Assembly: GCA_017643305.1 (NCBI GenBank)
Contig: JAEPNQ010000018.1
Span: 1-54,729 of the forward strand
DNA length: 54,729 bases
From: Marinibacterium sp.
GTDB taxonomy: Bacteria > Pseudomonadota > Alphaproteobacteria > Rhodobacterales > Rhodobacteraceae
Direction: 5' to 3'
In this document: positions 41,471 through 50,538 of the stretch, piece after piece
Position numbering within the stretch: the stretch's first letter is position 1
Layout of the letters: the number at the start of each line of letters is the position of its first letter
Program-made: the position numbers and the translations under genes
Notes under the pieces: generated by a model
What the model was told of the DNA's origin: nothing
Database searches by the model: none
The model's input: the letters and a program-made list of their open reading frames with translations, nothing else

Positions 41471-44023
41471 ATGAAAGACGCCGCTCCCAAAACCGTTTAC
41501 CTGAAAGACTACACCGCATTCGGCTGGCTCGTCGACAGCGTCCACCTGACCTTTGACCTCGCCCCGAACACCACGCGGGTAACCAGCCGCATCGCGTTTC
41601 GCCCAAACCCGGACGCGCCCACGCAGCCTTTCTTTCTGCATGGCGAAAACCTGGCCCTGATCCGGGCCAGCATTGATGACACCCCCGTCACCCCGGACCT
41701 GACCCCGCAGGGCCTGACCTGCGCAGTGCCCGATGCCCCGTTTGTGTGGGGAGCAGAGGTGGAGATTGACCCGGCAGGCAACACCGCGCTCGAAGGGCTC
41801 TACATGTCCAACGGCATGTATTGCACCCAGTGCGAGGCCGAAGGGTTTCGCAAGATCACCTACTACCCCGACCGCCCAGATGTGATGAGCATCTTTACTG
41901 TGCGCATCAATGGTGACCTGCCGGTACTGCTTTCGAACGGCAATCCGGGGGAGGCAGGCACAGGCTTTGCAGAATGGCATGATCCATGGCCAAAACCCGC
42001 CTACCTCTTTGCGCTCGTTGGCGGACAACTTGTGGCCCATTCCGACAGCTTCACAACCAAGTCCGGTAAGCCCGTCGCTCTGAACCTCTGGGTCCGGCCC
42101 GGAGACGAACATAAGTGCGCCTTCGGGATGGAGGCGCTGAAGAAATCCATGACCTGGGACGAACAGGTCTATGGCCGGGAATATGACCTCGACGTGTTCA
42201 ACATCGTTGCCGTGGATGACTTCAACATGGGTGCAATGGAAAACAAGGGGTTGAACATCTTCAACTCCTCCGCTGTTCTTGCCTCCCCCGAAACCGCGAC
42301 GGATACGAACTTCGAGCGGATCGAGGCGATCATCGCGCATGAGTATTTCCACAACTGGACCGGCAACCGCATCACCTGTCGCGACTGGTTTCAGCTTTGC
42401 CTGAAGGAAGGGCTGACCGTCTTCCGCGATGCGGAGTTTACCTCGGACATGCGCTCGGCCCCCGTAAAACGCATCTCCGACGTGATCGACCTACGCGCGC
42501 GGCAGTTTCCCGAGGATGGCGGGCCACTGGCGCATCCGGTGCGGCCGGAAAGTTTTCAGGAGATCAATAATTTCTACACCGCCACTGTCTATGAAAAAGG
42601 CGCCGAAGTGATCGGCATGCTCAAGACGCTGGTGGGCGATGACGCCTATTCGCAGGCGCTGACCCTCTATTTTGACCGGCATGACGGGCAGGCCTGCACC
42701 ATCGAAGACTGGATCAAGGTATTCGAAGACACCACTGGACGCGACCTGTCGCAGTTCAAGCGCTGGTATTCGCAAGCCGGCACACCCCGGCTGGGAGTGA
42801 CAGAAGATTGGGCCGATGGCACCTATACCCTGACCTTCACTCAGACCCTGCGCCCGACCGCGATGAGCCCCGATCCCCAACCGCAGGTCGTCCCGGTAGC
42901 CGTCGGCCTGCTGGGCCAGAACGGGGATGAAGTGCGCGGCACCGAGGTTCTGGAAGTCACGGAAGCCACCCAAAGCTTCACCTTCGACGGGCTCGCCACC
43001 CGGCCGATACCGTCGATCCTGCGCGGCTTTTCCGCCCCCGTGATCCTGGACCGTGACGTGCAGGACAGCGAACGTGCCTTCCTGCTAGCCCATGACACTG
43101 ATCCCTATAACCGGTGGGAGGCCGCCCGTGGCCTCGCCCGCCAGACGCTGATGGCCATGGCCACCACCGGGGCTACGCCGGACGCAGCCTATCTCGACGG
43201 GTTGCAGGCGGTGCTGCGCGACGACACGCTCGACCCGGCCTATCGCGCGCTGATGCTGGCGCTGCCGGGACAATCGGAGCTGGCCGGGGCCCTGCACGAG
43301 GCGGGGCACACACCCGACCCGGATGCGATCTGGACCGCTGCAGAAACCCTAAAACAGGCGCTGGCCCAGCATGTGCAGGACCTGCTGCCACGGCTCTATG
43401 CCGATTGTCAGGTCGATGGCCCCTACCGCCCCGACCCAGACCAGACCGGCAAACGTGCGCTCGCCGGTGCGGCCCTGTCTCTGCTGACGCGAATGGATGG
43501 CGGGGCGCAGGCCGCCCGGCAATACGCGGCCGCCGACAACATGACCTTGCAACTGGGCGCACTGTCCTGCCTGCTGAGCGCGGGCAAGGGCACGGCAGAA
43601 ACAGCGGCCTTCTACGATCAATGGCAGGCAGACCGGCTGGTGATTGACAAATGGTTCGGGCTGCAGGTGATACAGTCCGCACCCGCCACCACCGCCGACA
43701 ACGCCCGTGCGTTGACCGACCACCCGGATTTCAACTGGAAAAACCCCAACCGCTTCCGCGCCGTTTTTGGTGCGCTGTCGATGAACCACGCGGGCTTCCA
43801 CGCCGCCGATGGCGCGGGCTATGCCCTGCTGGCCGACTGGCTGATCAAGTTGGACCCTGTCAATCCGCAAACCACCGCCCGCATGTGCAGTGCCTTCCAG
43901 ACATGGCGGCGCTACGATGCAGGCCGGCAGGCATTGATCGAGGCCCAGTTGAAACGGATCAGGGGCACAGAGGGTCTGTCACGTGATACAAATGAGATGA
44001 TCGAACGGATTTTGGGGGCCTGA
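41471..44023 (+). CDS. pepN: Aminopeptidase N (M1 family)
   Basis: A cytosolic zinc aminopeptidase that removes N-terminal residues from peptides. The 850-residue product has the exopeptidase motif GAMEN at 254-258 and the zinc site HEYFH at 290-294 with Glu313 (LKEG), inside the typical bacterial PepN stretch IIAHEYFHNWTGNRITCRDWFQL. The remaining C-terminal two thirds carry the DUF3458-type and helical domains of gammaproteobacterial-style PepN. AGGA precedes ATG 41471. A hairpin cluster occupies the leader region. The SDR gene follows after three bases. Confidence 0.97.
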   Translation: MKDAAPKTVYLKDYTAFGWLVDSVHLTFDLAPNTTRVTSRIAFRPNPDAPTQPFFLHGENLALIRASIDDTPVTPDLTPQGLTCAVPDAPFVWGAEVEIDPAGNTALEGLYMSNGMYCTQCEAEGFRKITYYPDRPDVMSIFTVRINGDLPVLLSNGNPGEAGTGFAEWHDPWPKPAYLFALVGGQLVAHSDSFTTKSGKPVALNLWVRPGDEHKCAFGMEALKKSMTWDEQVYGREYDLDVFNIVAVDDFNMGAMENKGLNIFNSSAVLASPETATDTNFERIEAIIAHEYFHNWTGNRITCRDWFQLCLKEGLTVFRDAEFTSDMRSAPVKRISDVIDLRARQFPEDGGPLAHPVRPESFQEINNFYTATVYEKGAEVIGMLKTLVGDDAYSQALTLYFDRHDGQACTIEDWIKVFEDTTGRDLSQFKRWYSQAGTPRLGVTEDWADGTYTLTFTQTLRPTAMSPDPQPQVVPVAVGLLGQNGDEVRGTEVLEVTEATQSFTFDGLATRPIPSILRGFSAPVILDRDVQDSERAFLLAHDTDPYNRWEAARGLARQTLMAMATTGATPDAAYLDGLQAVLRDDTLDPAYRALMLALPGQSELAGALHEAGHTPDPDAIWTAAETLKQALAQHVQDLLPRLYADCQVDGPYRPDPDQTGKRALAGAALSLLTRMDGGAQAARQYAAADNMTLQLGALSCLLSAGKGTAETAAFYDQWQADRLVIDKWFGLQVIQSAPATTADNARALTDHPDFNWKNPNRFRAVFGALSMNHAGFHAADGAGYALLADWLIKLDPVNPQTTARMCSAFQTWRRYDAGRQALIEAQLKRIRGTEGLSRDTNEMIERILGA

Positions 44024-44026
44024 CGG

Positions 44027-44767
44027 ATGGCAAAGATACTCCTCATAACCGGCGCCAGCGCCGGGATCGGTGCGGCGACCGCGCGATTGGCGGCGCGGCA
44101 GGGCTATGACGTAGTGGTCAACTACAACAGTGACAGCGCCGGGGCGGAGGCTGTGGCGGCAGATGTGCGTGCGGCAGGGCAAAAAGCGCTGTTGATACAG
44201 GCCGACGTGTCGGACCCCGACCAGATAGACGCGATGTTTGCCGCAATAGACGCAGGTTTCGGGAGGCTCGATGCGCTGGTGAACAATGCGGGCGTGGTGG
44301 ACCAGACCGCCAAAGTCACGGAGATGACCCATGCCCGGCTGCGGCGAATGTTCGATATCAACGTGATAGGCGCGATGCTGGTGGCTAAAGAAGCAGTGCT
44401 GCGCATGCAGTCGCAAGGCGATGGCGGGGCGATTGTAAATATCTCCTCTGCCGCAGCACGGCTGGGGTCAGGACGCCAATATGTTGATTATGCCATGTCC
44501 AAGGCCGCCATCGACCTTTTCACGAAAGGGCTCAGCGATGAGGTGGCCGCCGATGGTATCCGCGTCACCGCCATCCGGCCCGGGCTGATCGAGACCGAGA
44601 TTCACGCCAAAGGCGGGGAACCGGGGCGCGCCCAGCGACTGGCCCATATGGTGCCAATGAAGCGCGAAGGCTCGGCCGAGGAGGTGGCGGATGCCATTCT
44701 CTACCTGCTGTCCGATCAGGCCTCGTATATCACCGGCACCTGTCTGGATGTGTCTGGCGGCCGGTAA
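44027..44767 (+). CDS. SDR-family oxidoreductase
   Basis: A 246-residue classical short-chain dehydrogenase. The cofactor loop is TGASAGIGAATARLAA (TGxxxGIG, residues 8-23), the structural motif is LVNNAGVV, the catalytic Ser lies in VNISSAAARLG and the Tyr-x3-Lys pair in YVDYAMSKAAID; the PG motif region is AIRPGLIETEIH. The residues following the first beta strand (NYNSDSAGAEAV) suggest NADP rather than NAD, but this is weak. Relatives are annotated as glucose 1-dehydrogenase or 3-oxoacyl-ACP reductase-like; the substrate is unknown. It is packed between pepN (three bases) and a small membrane protein gene (one-base overlap). Confidence 0.92.
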   Translation: MAKILLITGASAGIGAATARLAARQGYDVVVNYNSDSAGAEAVAADVRAAGQKALLIQADVSDPDQIDAMFAAIDAGFGRLDALVNNAGVVDQTAKVTEMTHARLRRMFDINVIGAMLVAKEAVLRMQSQGDGGAIVNISSAAARLGSGRQYVDYAMSKAAIDLFTKGLSDEVAADGIRVTAIRPGLIETEIHAKGGEPGRAQRLAHMVPMKREGSAEEVADAILYLLSDQASYITGTCLDVSGGR

Positions 44768-45195
44768 TGGAGGCCTATGTCTATGCTGCGCAGGGGCGTA
44801 ACAGCCGTACGTTGAGCGCGCTGACCATCGCCTGGGCGGTGCTGGCGGCCCTGTACCTGTTTCTGAACGCGGCTCTGTGGATCATTCTGCTGCTGGCGCT
44901 GGCCACCCTGCCCGCGCTGTGGGACCTGTGGCGCAACCCATCCGCCGGGCTGGTGCTGGATGAGTCCGCCCTGCTCTGGCACAGCGGCCGCCGCCACGCC
45001 GAAATAGCGCTGAGCGAGATCGAAAAGGTGCGGCTGGATCGCAGCTGGGATTTCACGATCCGGGCCATCGTGGTGCTCCAAACGGGGCGCAAACTGCGGC
45101 TGCCGGTGGAATCCACGCCGCCCACTGAGGCGTTGGCCGCAGCGCTGGAGGCCCGACAAATCAAACATGAACGCAACCCGTTTTCCTTGTTCTGA
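44767..45195 (+). CDS. Small membrane protein of unknown function
   Basis: A 142-residue protein. ATG 44767 overlaps the SDR stop (TAATG). After a polar start come two adjacent hydrophobic helices (about 17-35 and 37-56: TIAWAVLAALYLFLNAALWIILLLALATLPALWDLW). A soluble C-terminal domain of alternating strands follows (GLVLDESALLWHSGRRHAEIALSEIEKVRLDRSWDFTIRAIVVLQTGRKLRLPVE), then a helix. This two-helix plus beta-rich arrangement resembles bacterial PH-like (YdbS/YdbT-type) membrane proteins, but the match is only structural. A terminator-like hairpin follows immediately. Confidence 0.75.
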   Translation: MEAYVYAAQGRNSRTLSALTIAWAVLAALYLFLNAALWIILLLALATLPALWDLWRNPSAGLVLDESALLWHSGRRHAEIALSEIEKVRLDRSWDFTIRAIVVLQTGRKLRLPVESTPPTEALAAALEARQIKHERNPFSLF

Positions 45196-45267
45196 AGGTT
45201 TCGCATATGAAACCTATATTTGCGGGTTTTTGTGAACCTTTCGCCGTTTCCTCCCCGCAAAACCCGC
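45196..45267 (+). terminator. Two nested/adjacent hairpins after the pepN-SDR operon
   Basis: AGGTTTC / GAAACCT (45196-45215) starts right after the stop codon. It is followed by GCGGGTTTT (45222-45230) pairing with AAAACCCGC (45259-45267) across a 28-base loop. The first stem-loop is followed by TATATTTGCGGGTTTTT. They probably end the operon transcript. Confidence 0.55.
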
Positions 45268-45429
45268 AGAAATTGCCGCTTGTGAAACAATGCGTTTCGA
45301 AAATCACCCCGCCTGCCACGAAAATTCCCGCATGATGCCGGAACTCACCTTGGGTGCGCCATTTTTGCGCCAGATTGGACGGTCATCCCAGTATGTGAAG
45401 TTTATGCGACCCATTTCGGGAATATTGAG

Positions 45430-46704
45430 ATGTTCAAGAAAGCCTTCCGCGGCATGTCTTTGCGGTCCAACCCCACCTACCCCGTGACCGAGGAAAAGGC
45501 TGATAATCTGCCCGCCCGCACCGTTGCCCGCTATGCCGGAACGCGCTGCCCGGAAGACGTATTGAGTATTCCAGTTCTTGAACAAAGCCCCGAACAGGTT
45601 GCCCGGTTCAAACACCAGAACCGCGGCCAGTTCCTGGCCCGGCAGGAGCGTTGGGCCGAACTGATCGAAGAAGTCCGCAGTGCAGATCGGGAACGCGTCA
45701 CTACCCCCGCCGGCATGCCGATCTCGGACCTGTTGCTGTTTGGGGCCCGGGCCGATGTGGTTCATGCGGTCGAACACGCGCTGTTTGACGGCACCCCACC
45801 TAAGGACGCTCCGCTGCTGGATGGCATTTCCGCCTTCGAGGCCCTACTGCTGGAGTTTCCCAACGATCCGGTTGTGGCCCTGATCGTGGCCATGTCGCAT
45901 ATAGACATCGCCTGGGCCTGGCGCGGGGCCGGATGGGATGCTACAGTGCCAAAGCCTAACCGACGAGCGTTTTCAGAGCATATGCAGCGGGCGAATGAGC
46001 TTCTATCGCCCCATTGCGGCGTCGAACTGGACAGCCCTGCCCTGGCCTCTGCGCGCTGTGCCCTCTTCGCCGGGCTGCAGCAAGCAGAGCGGCGGCTGGC
46101 CGATGAATACGAAGACCTGATTGATCTAGACCCCGGCCACCACCGCCATATGCGGGCCATGGGCAACCATCTGCTGCCGCGCTGGTTCGGCAGTTATCAG
46201 GATCTGGAGCTGGAAGCCCGCCGCACCGCCGCCCGCACGCAGGACCTGTGGGGACATGGCGGGTATGCCTGGGTCTATTTCGACGCGATCGCCGTAGATG
46301 ACGAAGCATGCGCGCTGGTCGATGTTGAATTCTTTATCGATGGTCTGCGCGACATCATCAAAACGCGGCCCGATCAGGAAATGGCTAATCTACTGGCGTC
46401 TTACTGCGCGGTGGCAATACATCATGGCATGGGGGCCAACGAACGTGCTGATCTGAACCGGGTGCAGATTGCAGAATGCGCCAAATGGCTGATCCGCGAC
46501 CACATCACCGAGGTCTATCCGCTGGTCTGGGCCCACGCCGCCGAAGGGTTCGACAACAATGCCCGAATCACCTCCATCGCCTGGTTCGCCGCGCGCGGGA
46601 AGGCGGATGCGATGCAGGCGATCTCGGAGCAGTTTCGCGATGACATCGAGGCCGGGCTGCGCGTGACCTTCACCGCGAACGGACCGGAGCTGCACAGCAC
46701 CTGA
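45430..46704 (+). CDS. Conserved-looking helical protein of unknown function
   Basis: A 424-residue soluble protein that I do not recognise. After a basic N-terminus (MFKKAFRGMSLRSNPTYPV) it is almost all helical, with repeat-like blocks such as DLLLFGARADVVHAVEHALFDG, FEALLLEFPNDPVVALIVAMSHIDIAWAWRGAGWD and ASARCALFAGLQQAERRLADEYEDLIDLDPGHHRHMRAMGNHLLPRWFGSYQDLELEARRTA. The last block (long helix, then LDPGHHRHMRAMGNH) resembles TPR/SEL1-type units. No signal peptide or membrane helix. Start ATG 45430 has a poor ribosome-binding site, so an internal start is possible. It stands alone before gatB on the same strand. Confidence 0.75.
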   Translation: MFKKAFRGMSLRSNPTYPVTEEKADNLPARTVARYAGTRCPEDVLSIPVLEQSPEQVARFKHQNRGQFLARQERWAELIEEVRSADRERVTTPAGMPISDLLLFGARADVVHAVEHALFDGTPPKDAPLLDGISAFEALLLEFPNDPVVALIVAMSHIDIAWAWRGAGWDATVPKPNRRAFSEHMQRANELLSPHCGVELDSPALASARCALFAGLQQAERRLADEYEDLIDLDPGHHRHMRAMGNHLLPRWFGSYQDLELEARRTAARTQDLWGHGGYAWVYFDAIAVDDEACALVDVEFFIDGLRDIIKTRPDQEMANLLASYCAVAIHHGMGANERADLNRVQIAECAKWLIRDHITEVYPLVWAHAAEGFDNNARITSIAWFAARGKADAMQAISEQFRDDIEAGLRVTFTANGPELHST

Positions 46705-46769
46705 GCACCCTTGCCTGCCCCGCCGCGCTAGCCTAGAAGCAGGTCTGTTCCGCGCAGCAGAGGTGCAAC

Positions 46770-48281
46770 ATGCTCGACCTGACCTACGAGGCCCCAAAGC
46801 CCAAAATCATCGCCGGTGCCAAGCACGATTGGGAACTGGTGATCGGCATGGAAGTCCATGCGCAGGTGTCGTCGAACGCCAAACTGTTTTCCGGAGCCTC
46901 CACCGCGTTCGGGGCGGAGCCAAATTCCAACGTGGCTTTTGTGGACTCAGCGATGCCCGGTATGCTGCCTGTGATCAATGAATACTGCGTGGAACAGGCA
47001 GTGCGCACAGGGCTGGGGTTGAAGGCCGACATTAATCTGGTGAGCGCCTTTGACCGCAAGAATTATTTCTATCCTGACCTACCGCAGGGCTACCAGATTT
47101 CCCAACTTTATCATCCCATTGTGGGTGAAGGCGAAGTGCTGGTGGAGCTGGGCGACGGAACCGCACGCATGGTCCGGATAGAGCGCATACACATGGAGCA
47201 GGACGCGGGCAAATCCATTCACGACATGGACCCACACATGTCGTTCGTGGACCTCAATCGCACTGGCGTGTGCCTGATGGAAATCGTCTCCCGCCCGGAC
47301 ATTCGTGGCCCGGAAGAGGCAGCCGCTTACATCGCCAAACTGCGGCAGATCATGCGGTATCTCGGCACCTGCGACGGCAACATGCAAAACGGCAATCTAC
47401 GGGCAGATGTGAACGTCTCTGTGTGCTTGCCGGGCCAATACGAAAAGTACCAGGATACGCAGGATTTCTCGCACCTTGGCACGCGTTGCGAGATCAAGAA
47501 CATGAACTCCATGCGGTTCATCCAGCAGGCCATCGACTACGAAGCCAAGCGTCAGATCGCAATCCTCGAAGCAGGTGGCGAGATCGACCAGGAAACCCGG
47601 CTCTATGACCCTGACAAAGGCGAAACGCGATCGATGCGGTCCAAGGAAGAAGCGCATGATTACCGCTATTTCCCCGACCCCGACCTAATGCCGCTGGAGA
47701 TTGAACAGGCCTGGGTCGATGACATAGCCGCGAAACTCCCAGAGTTGCCCGACGATAAAAAGGCACGCTTTGTCCGCGACTTCGAGCTGAGCGATTATGA
47801 CGCCTCAGTGCTGACCGCCGAGGTGGAGAGTGCTGCGTTTTTCGAAAAAGCCGCCGAAGGGCGGGACGGGAAACTGGCGGCGAACTGGGTCATCAACGAA
47901 CTTTTCGGTCGGTTGAAGAAAGAAGACCACGACATCACCGAAAGCCCGGTCAGCCCGGAACAGCTGGGTGGGATCGTCGACCTGATCACCAAGGGCGACA
48001 TCAGCGGCAAGATTGCCAAGGACCTGTTTGAGATCGTCTACACAGAAGGTGGTGACCCTGCTGAAATCGTTGAGAAACGTGAGATGAAACAGGTCACGGA
48101 TACCGGCGCGATCGAGAGCGCTGTCGACGAAGTCATCGCGGCCAATCCGGCCCAGGTTGAAAAAGCCAAACAGAACCCGAAACTGGCGGGCTGGTTCGTG
48201 GGTCAGGTGATGAAGGCCACGGGCGGCAAGGCGAACCCCAAGTCCGTGAACGAGATCGTACAGGCCAAGCTGGGATTGTAA
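46770..48281 (+). CDS. gatB: Asp-tRNA(Asn)/Glu-tRNA(Gln) amidotransferase subunit B
   Basis: GatB is the kinase/transamidase subunit of GatCAB, which converts mischarged Glu-tRNA(Gln) and Asp-tRNA(Asn). The 503-residue product has the N-terminal [22 protein letters not shown], the active-site region [16 protein letters not shown], the [12 protein letters not shown] loop and [18 protein letters not shown] (all GatB_N hallmarks). The C-terminal YqeY-like tail ends with [33 protein letters not shown] precedes ATG 46770. gatA and gatC are not in the window. It is preceded by the unknown helical protein gene, 65 bases upstream. Confidence 0.98.
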   Translation: MLDLTYEAPKPKIIAGAKHDWELVIGMEVHAQVSSNAKLFSGASTAFGAEPNSNVAFVDSAMPGMLPVINEYCVEQAVRTGLGLKADINLVSAFDRKNYFYPDLPQGYQISQLYHPIVGEGEVLVELGDGTARMVRIERIHMEQDAGKSIHDMDPHMSFVDLNRTGVCLMEIVSRPDIRGPEEAAAYIAKLRQIMRYLGTCDGNMQNGNLRADVNVSVCLPGQYEKYQDTQDFSHLGTRCEIKNMNSMRFIQQAIDYEAKRQIAILEAGGEIDQETRLYDPDKGETRSMRSKEEAHDYRYFPDPDLMPLEIEQAWVDDIAAKLPELPDDKKARFVRDFELSDYDASVLTAEVESAAFFEKAAEGRDGKLAANWVINELFGRLKKEDHDITESPVSPEQLGGIVDLITKGDISGKIAKDLFEIVYTEGGDPAEIVEKREMKQVTDTGAIESAVDEVIAANPAQVEKAKQNPKLAGWFVGQVMKATGGKANPKSVNEIVQAKLGL

Positions 48282-48458
48282 TTTGCAAAAACGGGTCAGG
48301 TTTTCCGGGCCGGTCTGGCAAAAAGCACGATGGAATTGGTCCGTCATCCGCGCATCACAAACTCGAAACACATGGTGGGGTGTGGTGAGTTTCACCCTCC
48401 CTACAGTCTTGATTCCGCGGGCGGGGGCGCTCACTGTGCGGCAAACACGGAGAGCTTC

Positions 48459-48935
48459 ATGACCAACACGCCCTTCCTGTCCTCCCCGATGGAGGTCAGG
48501 CCAGAATGGATTGACTATAATGGCCATCTGAATATGGCCTACTACAACGTGCTGTTCGATCAGGGCGTGGACGAGATGTACGAGCAGTTCGGCTTTGGTC
48601 CGGACTATATCGAGCGCCGGGGCATGACGACCTATACGGCGGAGTTTCATGTCTGTTACGTGCGCGAACTACATGTGCATGACAAGGTGCGTGTGTCGTT
48701 CCAGTTGATCGACGTGGATGACAAGCGGTTCCATTCCTATCAGGAGATCCATCACGAAGATGGCTGGCTGGCGGCAACTGCCGAGGGCCTGGGGCTGCAT
48801 ATCGACATGTCGGGGCCGAAGGTGGCGCCGATGCCGGATGACATCCTGGCCAATATGCGGGCGGTGTTTGACCAGCACAGCGCCCTGCCCCGTCCGGAGC
48901 GCGTAGGCCGGTCCATCGGGATCCGGCGGCGGTGA
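48459..48935 (+). CDS. Hotdog-fold thioesterase
   Basis: A 158-residue acyl-CoA thioesterase of the 4-hydroxybenzoyl-CoA/YbgC group. ATG 48459 follows GGAGAG, and an in-frame extension from 48330 is not needed. The first strand and catalytic loop read VRPEWIDYNGHLNMAYYNVLFDQGVDEMY, with the conserved Asp-Tyr-Asn-Gly-His-Leu. Then come TAEFHVCYVRELHVHDKVRV and FHSYQEIHHEDGWLAATAEGLGLHID. This version resembles the thioesterases linked to carnitine/betainyl-CoA metabolism in roseobacters, but no carnitine gene is present, so that assignment is only a possibility. Confidence 0.88.
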   Translation: MTNTPFLSSPMEVRPEWIDYNGHLNMAYYNVLFDQGVDEMYEQFGFGPDYIERRGMTTYTAEFHVCYVRELHVHDKVRVSFQLIDVDDKRFHSYQEIHHEDGWLAATAEGLGLHIDMSGPKVAPMPDDILANMRAVFDQHSALPRPERVGRSIGIRRR

Positions 48936-48987
48936 GGCTTGGCCGGGGCAGTCCGGCCTGCTACATCTCGACCGACCGGAGGGTGCC

Positions 48988-49428
48988 ATGCCGCATTATG
49001 AATACAAAGTGATCCCAGCGCCGACGAAGGCGGAGAAGGCCAAGGGCGTGAAGACGTCTGAGGACCGGTTTGCGCATACGATCGAAGGCGCGTTGAACCG
49101 CATGGGGGAAGAGGGTTGGGAGTACCTGCGGGCCGAGCTGTTGCCGCATGAGGAACGCAGCGGGCTGAAGGCAGCGCAAACCAAGTGGCGCACGGTGCTG
49201 GTGTTCCGGCGCAGTCAGGACACCGAGACAGAAACGCTACATGCCAGGTTGGTGGATGCGTCTTTGCCAGTGGATCCGGTGCCGGTATTGCCGCCGGTGG
49301 TGGCCGAAACAGTGGAGGTCGAGGACCCGCCCCTGATGGCAGCAGAGGACGTGGCGGATGAAACCGTTGTGCCGCTGGCCGCGCATAGCGACGAAGACAG
49401 CGATAACGGCGAAGAAGAGCCGCGGTAA
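48988..49428 (+). CDS. DUF4177 protein with acidic tail
   Basis: A 146-residue protein. The first ~75 residues are the DUF4177 domain: MPHYEYKVIPAPTKAEKAKGVKTSEDRFAHTIEGALNRMGEEGWEYLRAELLPHEERS, ending in the WRTVLVFRR strand. The conserved EYKV, the LN.lg.eGWE segment and the final FRR strand define the family. The remaining half is a disordered, Val/Pro/Glu-rich tail ending in DEDSDNGEEEPR. GGAGGG precedes ATG 48988. Function unknown. It is followed by a weak hairpin and the convergent korB-type gene. Confidence 0.88.
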   Translation: MPHYEYKVIPAPTKAEKAKGVKTSEDRFAHTIEGALNRMGEEGWEYLRAELLPHEERSGLKAAQTKWRTVLVFRRSQDTETETLHARLVDASLPVDPVPVLPPVVAETVEVEDPPLMAAEDVADETVVPLAAHSDEDSDNGEEEPR

Positions 49429-49436
49429 GCCAGCCT

Positions 49437-49458
49437 ACCCTTTTGTCACCGGAAGGGT
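49437..49458. terminator. Possible bidirectional terminator
   Basis: A 6-bp stem ACCCTT / AAGGGT with a 10-base loop lies in the 40-base gap between the convergent DUF4177 and 2-oxoacid oxidoreductase beta genes. The position suits a shared transcript end, but the stem is short. Confidence 0.35.
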
Positions 49459-49468
49459 GCGCTCACAT

Positions 49469-50524
49469 TCAGCGATGCGCGTCGTTGATTGCCGCCAGCG
49501 CATCGGAGCCGGGGCAGAGCGTGTCAGCATCGACTTCGTTCAGCGGCTTGGTCGTGGTGCCTATCAGGTCGTGCAGGTCCTGTTCCCGGTCGTCGAGATA
49601 AAGAATGCCTGTCGCTATCTCGCCTTTGCGCTTGTAGCGTTCCAGCACGGGCAGGGCAGTTTCGGCATCGGTTGGGTCATAGCTGATGTCGAGCTTGGAG
49701 AGCCGCATTTGCGCGCCGTCATGCAGGGTCACGTCCGTGCTGGTGCCTGGGGCGTATTCGGCGGTAATCTCTTCCTGCTCCGGCACGAGATCCAACCGCC
49801 CGACCATCTGGTTGTGGTGGCGGACATAATCGTAGCTTTTGGTCGAGGTGGCGTGGTTGTTGAAGGTCACGCAGGGGGAAATCACATCGATCAGGGCAAA
49901 GCCGCGATAGTGCAGACCTGCCTTTATTAGAGGGACCAGCTGCGCCTTGTCGCCGGAAAAGGCGCGGGCCACGAATCCGGCACCCAGTTCGATGGCCATG
50001 TTGCATAGGTCGATTGAATCGAACGGTGTTTCCATGCCTTTTCGGTTGCGCGAAGCGCGATCGTTGGTGGCGGAAAATTGGCCTTTGGTCAGCCCGTAGG
50101 TGCCGTTGTTTTCGCAGATATAGAGCATGTTTACCCGGCGGCGCACCGCGTGGCAGAACTGTCCCATGCCGATGGAGGCAGTGTCGCCATCACCGGACAC
50201 GCCCAGATACACCAGATCGCGATTGGCGAGGTTGGCACCTGTGGCGACCGAGGGCATGCGCCCGTGGACCGAGTTGAAGCCATGGCTGCGGTTCAGGAAA
50301 TAGTTCGTGGTTTTTGACGAACACCCGATGCCCGACATCTTGGCGACGCGGTGGGCAGGGATTTCCATTTCGAAACATGCCTCAACAATAGCGGCGGTCA
50401 CACTGTCATGGCCGCAGCCTGCGCAGAGGGTGGAGATCACACCTTCGTAGTCGCGGCGGGTCAGGCCAACAGAGTTGGTCCGCAGATTGGGGTGGCGGAA
50501 CTGGGGCTTGAGAATATGGGTCAT
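49469..50524 (-). CDS. 2-oxoacid:acceptor oxidoreductase beta subunit (KorB-like)
   Basis: The thiamine-diphosphate-binding subunit of a CoA-dependent 2-oxoacid:ferredoxin-type oxidoreductase. In the 351-residue product the N-terminal CAGCGHDSV is followed by KMSGIGCSSKTTNYFLNRSHGFNSVHGRMPSVATGANLA and the ThDP/Mg motif VSGDGDTASIGMGQF, then ENNGTYGLTKGQ (Gly-Asp-Gly...Asn-Asn). SPCVTFNN is the conserved late motif of the family. No ferredoxin domain is fused here; iron-sulfur clusters reside in the upstream partner. The substrate may be 2-oxoglutarate by similarity to KorB, but branched or pyruvate-type acids cannot be excluded. It lies 14 bases after the alpha-subunit gene. Confidence 0.92.
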   Translation of the reverse strand: MTHILKPQFRHPNLRTNSVGLTRRDYEGVISTLCAGCGHDSVTAAIVEACFEMEIPAHRVAKMSGIGCSSKTTNYFLNRSHGFNSVHGRMPSVATGANLANRDLVYLGVSGDGDTASIGMGQFCHAVRRRVNMLYICENNGTYGLTKGQFSATNDRASRNRKGMETPFDSIDLCNMAIELGAGFVARAFSGDKAQLVPLIKAGLHYRGFALIDVISPCVTFNNHATSTKSYDYVRHHNQMVGRLDLVPEQEEITAEYAPGTSTDVTLHDGAQMRLSKLDISYDPTDAETALPVLERYKRKGEIATGILYLDDREQDLHDLIGTTTKPLNEVDADTLCPGSDALAAINDAHR

Positions 50525-50538
50525 TGCGGCGCTCCGGC

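Noticed and set aside
48282-48289. TTTGCAAA downstream of gatB as a PccR site for the thioesterase gene
   Set aside because: A single box, 170 bases from the start, without the composite element seen at pccB and pccR.
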